64,000 nucleotides of DNA from Bacillus thuringiensis (GTDB lineage: Bacteria > Bacillota > Bacilli > Bacillales > Bacillaceae_G). The position numbers were made by a program, and so were the translations under genes. The notes under the pieces are model-generated. The model ran no database searches and was not told the DNA's origin. It saw only the letters and a program-made list of their open reading frames with translations. Of the stretch, positions 61,670 through 64,000 are shown one piece after another (position 1 is the stretch's first letter; each line of letters opens with the position of its first letter). The DNA is taken from NCBI RefSeq assembly GCF_001182785.1, contig NZ_CP012099.1, positions 1,982,501 through 2,046,500 of the forward strand. Direction: 5' to 3'.

Positions 61670-62587
61670 ATGTTTGTATTTATTATATTAGACGTAATAT
61701 TACCGATATTAATATTGATGCTAATTGGTGCAATCTTACAAACAAAGTTCCAATTTAACTTAAAGCAGCTATCTACACTTATTACTTATTGCTTGATGCC
61801 AGCGGCTGTATTTGTGAATATATATGATATTCGTATAGAAACAGGTTTGTTGCTCCAGATAATATACTATTTAATGCTTTATAGTCTGAGTCTGATCATA
61901 GTAAGTCATTTCATTTCAAAAATATTAAAGTTAGAAAAAGGAGAAAGTGCAGCTCTAAAAAATAGCATTTCGTTAATGAATTCCGGTAATTATGGGTTAC
62001 CAGTAAGTCAATTGATTTTCAGTCACAATCCAGTGGGGGTTTCCATTCAGATTTTCATTGTGATTTTCCAGAATCTTTTAACTTATTCATATGGGATATA
62101 TAACTTACTATCAGCAACAAAAACAATCGGAAGTATTATTCAATCATTTCTAAGACTGCCTGTATTTCATGCGCTCATATTAGGGCTTTTCTTTCAATCT
62201 TTTACAATTCAAATACCTAATTCTATCTTTATTCCTCTTAATCAGCTTGCAAATGGTTTTGTTGCAATAGCACTCATATTGCTAGGGGCACAATTATCCA
62301 ACATTAAACTTAATTTTTTCCATCGAGTCATAACATGGGCTTTAATTGGAAGGTTACTGATGGGACCATTATTAGCACTTGTCATGATATACCTACTAAA
62401 CATCGATGGTATTGTTGCACAATCGTTATTTATTGCAAGTTCTTTTCCTACTTCAAGAAATACATCAACCATTGCCATGGAGTATCAAATAGAACCTGAA
62501 TTACATGCACAAATCGTTTTATTTTCAACACTTTTCAGCATTATTACAGTAACTGTCGTTATTTATTTGTCATATATTTTGTTTTGA
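61670..62587 (+). CDS. AEC-family transporter (auxin efflux carrier-like)
   Basis: A 305-residue protein with about ten hydrophobic segments. The family motif SISLMNSGNYGLPVSQLIF near residues 103-121 lies in the fourth segment region, and AIALILLGAQLSN near 200 and SSFPTSRNTSTIAMEY near 264 are the second-repeat equivalents. AEC carriers move organic acids or related anions; substrate unknown. The ATG has GGATGAGG upstream. No terminator is obvious after it. Confidence 0.85.
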   Translation: MFVFIILDVILPILILMLIGAILQTKFQFNLKQLSTLITYCLMPAAVFVNIYDIRIETGLLLQIIYYLMLYSLSLIIVSHFISKILKLEKGESAALKNSISLMNSGNYGLPVSQLIFSHNPVGVSIQIFIVIFQNLLTYSYGIYNLLSATKTIGSIIQSFLRLPVFHALILGLFFQSFTIQIPNSIFIPLNQLANGFVAIALILLGAQLSNIKLNFFHRVITWALIGRLLMGPLLALVMIYLLNIDGIVAQSLFIASSFPTSRNTSTIAMEYQIEPELHAQIVLFSTLFSIITVTVVIYLSYILF

Positions 62588-62817
62588 ATATACGTGCAAA
62601 AACGAATAGATTTGAGGCGGTAAATGATGGACGGAAATCCCATCGATATGAGAAGAAAACAGTCTTAAATATATTGAGTGTCGTTTACAATTGTACCATG
62701 TCTGATAATCAAGTGGCTTAATTTAAAAAAAGGAAACTCATTAGGGGTTATTTCGTATGTAAATCTTTAAAGCATCTACATATAGATTTGCGAAAAAAGA
62801 CACAATCTCGCTTATAA

Positions 62818-62846
62818 TTGACGTTACATGAGCTTAGGTTGATAGT
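62818..62846 (+). promoter_or_regulatory. Predicted promoter of the STAS-like gene
   Basis: TTGACG (62818-62823) and GATAGT (62841-62846) with a 17-base spacer, about 90 bases upstream of the chosen start. The remainder of the gap after the AEC gene shows only short non-coding sequence and a small AAATCT/AGATTT inverted repeat at 62761-62788. Confidence 0.4.
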
Positions 62847-62934
62847 GATGGGGGGAGCGTCAAGTAAGAATTTTATCTTTATTGATTTTATGCGGTTTTT
62901 CCTCATAATTGTAATTAAGGGAGATGATTTTAAT

Positions 62935-63312
62935 TTGAGTGAACAGAATATTAGCACAACGGTTTCGGGAGATTTGATTGTTACCCATCTAATTGGCCAG
63001 ATTAAAACAGAGGATGTGTATGAATGGTTTAATGGTTTCGAGCAGGTTTGTCAGCAATTCATTTCCGAAGGGTGGAAATACAAATTGTTGGTGGATAGAA
63101 AAGGATACACGCCAAATCATTTTTCTGTTCAAAAAGTATGGAAAGAGAAGTTCTTCAATGAAACTATTTTGAATCATAGTAAGGCAATTGCATTTCTTCT
63201 TGAAGAAGGAGAGATACTGAATTATTTACAGCAAGCTAATACGAAAGAATCTGTAAAATTTTTTGATGATTATGAACAAGCGTTAATTTGGTTGGATGAA
63301 TATCAAATGTAA
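62935..63312 (+). CDS. STAS/SpoIIAA-like small protein
   Basis: A protein of about 125 residues starting LSEQNISTTVSGDLIVTHLI. The alternating strands, the KLLVDRKGYTPNHFSVQKVW stretch and the C-terminal SVKFFDDYEQALIWLDEYQ resemble SpoIIAA-like STAS proteins that bind a lipid or partner. That family call is weak. The start is a TTG 11 bases after AGGGAG; the frame is open 39 codons further, but that part contains the predicted promoter. Alone between the AEC and sirC genes. Confidence 0.5.
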   Translation: MSEQNISTTVSGDLIVTHLIGQIKTEDVYEWFNGFEQVCQQFISEGWKYKLLVDRKGYTPNHFSVQKVWKEKFFNETILNHSKAIAFLLEEGEILNYLQQANTKESVKFFDDYEQALIWLDEYQM

Positions 63313-63443
63313 AAACTGAATTGAACCAGTTGCTCATAATATTGTATTTGTCATACAATTCATTAGTTTACAAGTTGCCAGCACCATTCATTTTCTTCGT
63401 AACTTGCTTGTGAAACTTTAAAAAACAATATCAAAACAAAAAG

Positions 63444-63468
63444 GACAAACGTTTCTAAAAAACGTTTG
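63444..63468 (-). terminator. Terminator after sirC
   Basis: ACAAACGTTT/AAACGTTTGT with a 5-base loop; on the minus strand it is followed by CCTTTTTG. Confidence 0.7.
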
Positions 63469-63503
63469 TTCAAAGTTAATTACTATTTTAGCTGAGTGAT
63501 AGA

Positions 63504-63977
63504 TTACAATTTGTGAGTACGAGAAAGCTTTTTTATAAGTTTAGGAAGTATAGATGTTAATTCCTTTTTCATACGCTTCGTAAACGATGGATCCCTACCT
63601 GAAGTTGAAATCGTTACAACATATTCATCATTTCGGATGACACCAGGCGTGTGAAATGATGATTCTGTACCATCACTTACAACGTTAACCCATTGAAAAT
63701 CATGGGCGGCCTGTTTGACCATCATATTTACAGTATGTTGATTTGTAGCTGCATAAATAAGGTGGGCATCTTTAATATCATCATTAGAAAAAGTTTTTTT
63801 CTTCCAAGTAATATAAGGAAGCTCCTTCATTTCCTCGCAAATTTCTGGGCTGACAACGGTGACAAAAGCGCCTGTATCTTTTAATCCAGACGCTTTTCGA
63901 TATGCGATTTTACCTCCACCAATGATAACAACCACCTTTTTATTTAGATTAAGCATAAGAGGGTACATGTTATACAT
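63504..63977 (-). CDS. sirC: Precorrin-2 dehydrogenase / siroheme synthase N-terminal type (SirC)
   Basis: A 157-residue NAD-dependent enzyme that oxidises precorrin-2 to sirohydrochlorin in siroheme synthesis. VVVIIGGGKIAYRKASGLKD near residues 12-31 is the Rossmann motif, HLIYAATNQHTVN near 82-94 the conserved strand, and ISTSGRDPSFTKRMKKEL near 124-141 the dehydrogenase signature. It ends after this domain, so the chelatase and methylase must be separate genes. The ATG has GGAGG 9 bases upstream. Its operon extends beyond the window and may include the nitrite reductase that uses siroheme. Confidence 0.88.
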   Translation of the reverse strand: MYNMYPLMLNLNKKVVVIIGGGKIAYRKASGLKDTGAFVTVVSPEICEEMKELPYITWKKKTFSNDDIKDAHLIYAATNQHTVNMMVKQAAHDFQWVNVVSDGTESSFHTPGVIRNDEYVVTISTSGRDPSFTKRMKKELTSILPKLIKKLSRTHKL

Positions 63978-64000
63978 ACACACATTCCTCCATTCGTTCT

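Noticed and set aside
62623..62670. Short frame MMDGNPIDMRRKQS after the AEC gene
   Set aside because: Fourteen codons, weak start signal, no recognisable family; most likely non-coding.
1..64000. CRISPR arrays, tRNA or rRNA genes, prophage and intact IS elements
   Set aside because: Searched by eye on both strands; no spaced direct repeats, no tRNA cloverleaf or transposase reading frame was found.

Overview
The window is a low-GC Firmicute chromosome segment and almost certainly comes from the Bacillus cereus group. The reasons are sporulation genes (two spoIIP-type genes, gerW/ytfJ), strong AGGAGG-type ribosome binding sites with many GTG/TTG starts, U-tailed hairpin terminators after most operons, two TTTAT-flanked copies of an intergenic repeat that looks like the B. 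cereus-group element bcr1, and a complete narGHJI-fnr-moa-narK nitrate respiration locus. No rRNA, tRNA, phage, intact insertion sequence or CRISPR array is visible.

Layout. 0-11 kb: a DUF1572 gene end, small membrane proteins, a SpoIIP paralogue, a VanY-type carboxypeptidase, a Nudix hydrolase, an amidase, an MFS transporter, an NfeD/SPFH membrane pair, a second SpoIIP paralogue, and a histidine phosphatase with a Cof-type phosphatase. 11-17.6 kb: a MarR regulator with an MFS efflux gene and two matching operator-like sites, a DinB-like protein, alanine racemase, and a minus-strand trio (kinase-like, double GNAT, methyltransferase). 17.6-24.4 kb: repeat element, macrolide-type glycosyltransferase, YitT protein, MocR regulator divergent from a GNAT, metallophosphoesterase, DUF1648 protein. 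24.5-28.7 kb: a dense run of acetyltransferases, a 2H phosphoesterase, a cupin and a phosphotransferase. 28.8-43 kb: gerW, several unknowns, methyltransferase, fhs, a DEAD-box helicase, sugar isomerase-like and VOC proteins, an ECF sigma/anti-sigma pair, an MBL hydrolase and glutathione peroxidase. 43-47.5 kb: a MoxR/DUF58/transglutaminase operon. 48-61 kb: respiratory nitrate reductase narGHJI, convergent fnr, and a moaA-moeB-moeA-moaE-moaD-narK operon. 61-64 kb: two gene remnants, an AEC transporter, a STAS-like unknown and the siroheme gene sirC.

The clearest functional unit is the anaerobic nitrate locus. Fnr (C-terminal Fe-S type) lies between the two operons it probably controls. Each operon has a TGTGA-N6-TCACA-type site whose centre lies 41.5 bp upstream of the start point expected from its -10 box. 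NarGHI reduce nitrate, NarJ assembles NarG, the moa/moe genes provide molybdopterin, NarK moves nitrate and nitrite, and sirC fits siroheme supply for an assimilatory or dissimilatory nitrite reductase outside the window.

I found no clearly undescribed large system. The items most worth following are the acetyltransferase/phosphotransferase run at 24.5-28.7 kb, the MarR operator pair, the ECF/DUF3600 pair, the possible small RNA upstream of narG, and the decayed PspC and amidohydrolase genes after narK. All functional calls come from reading motifs in the sequence; no database search was run.
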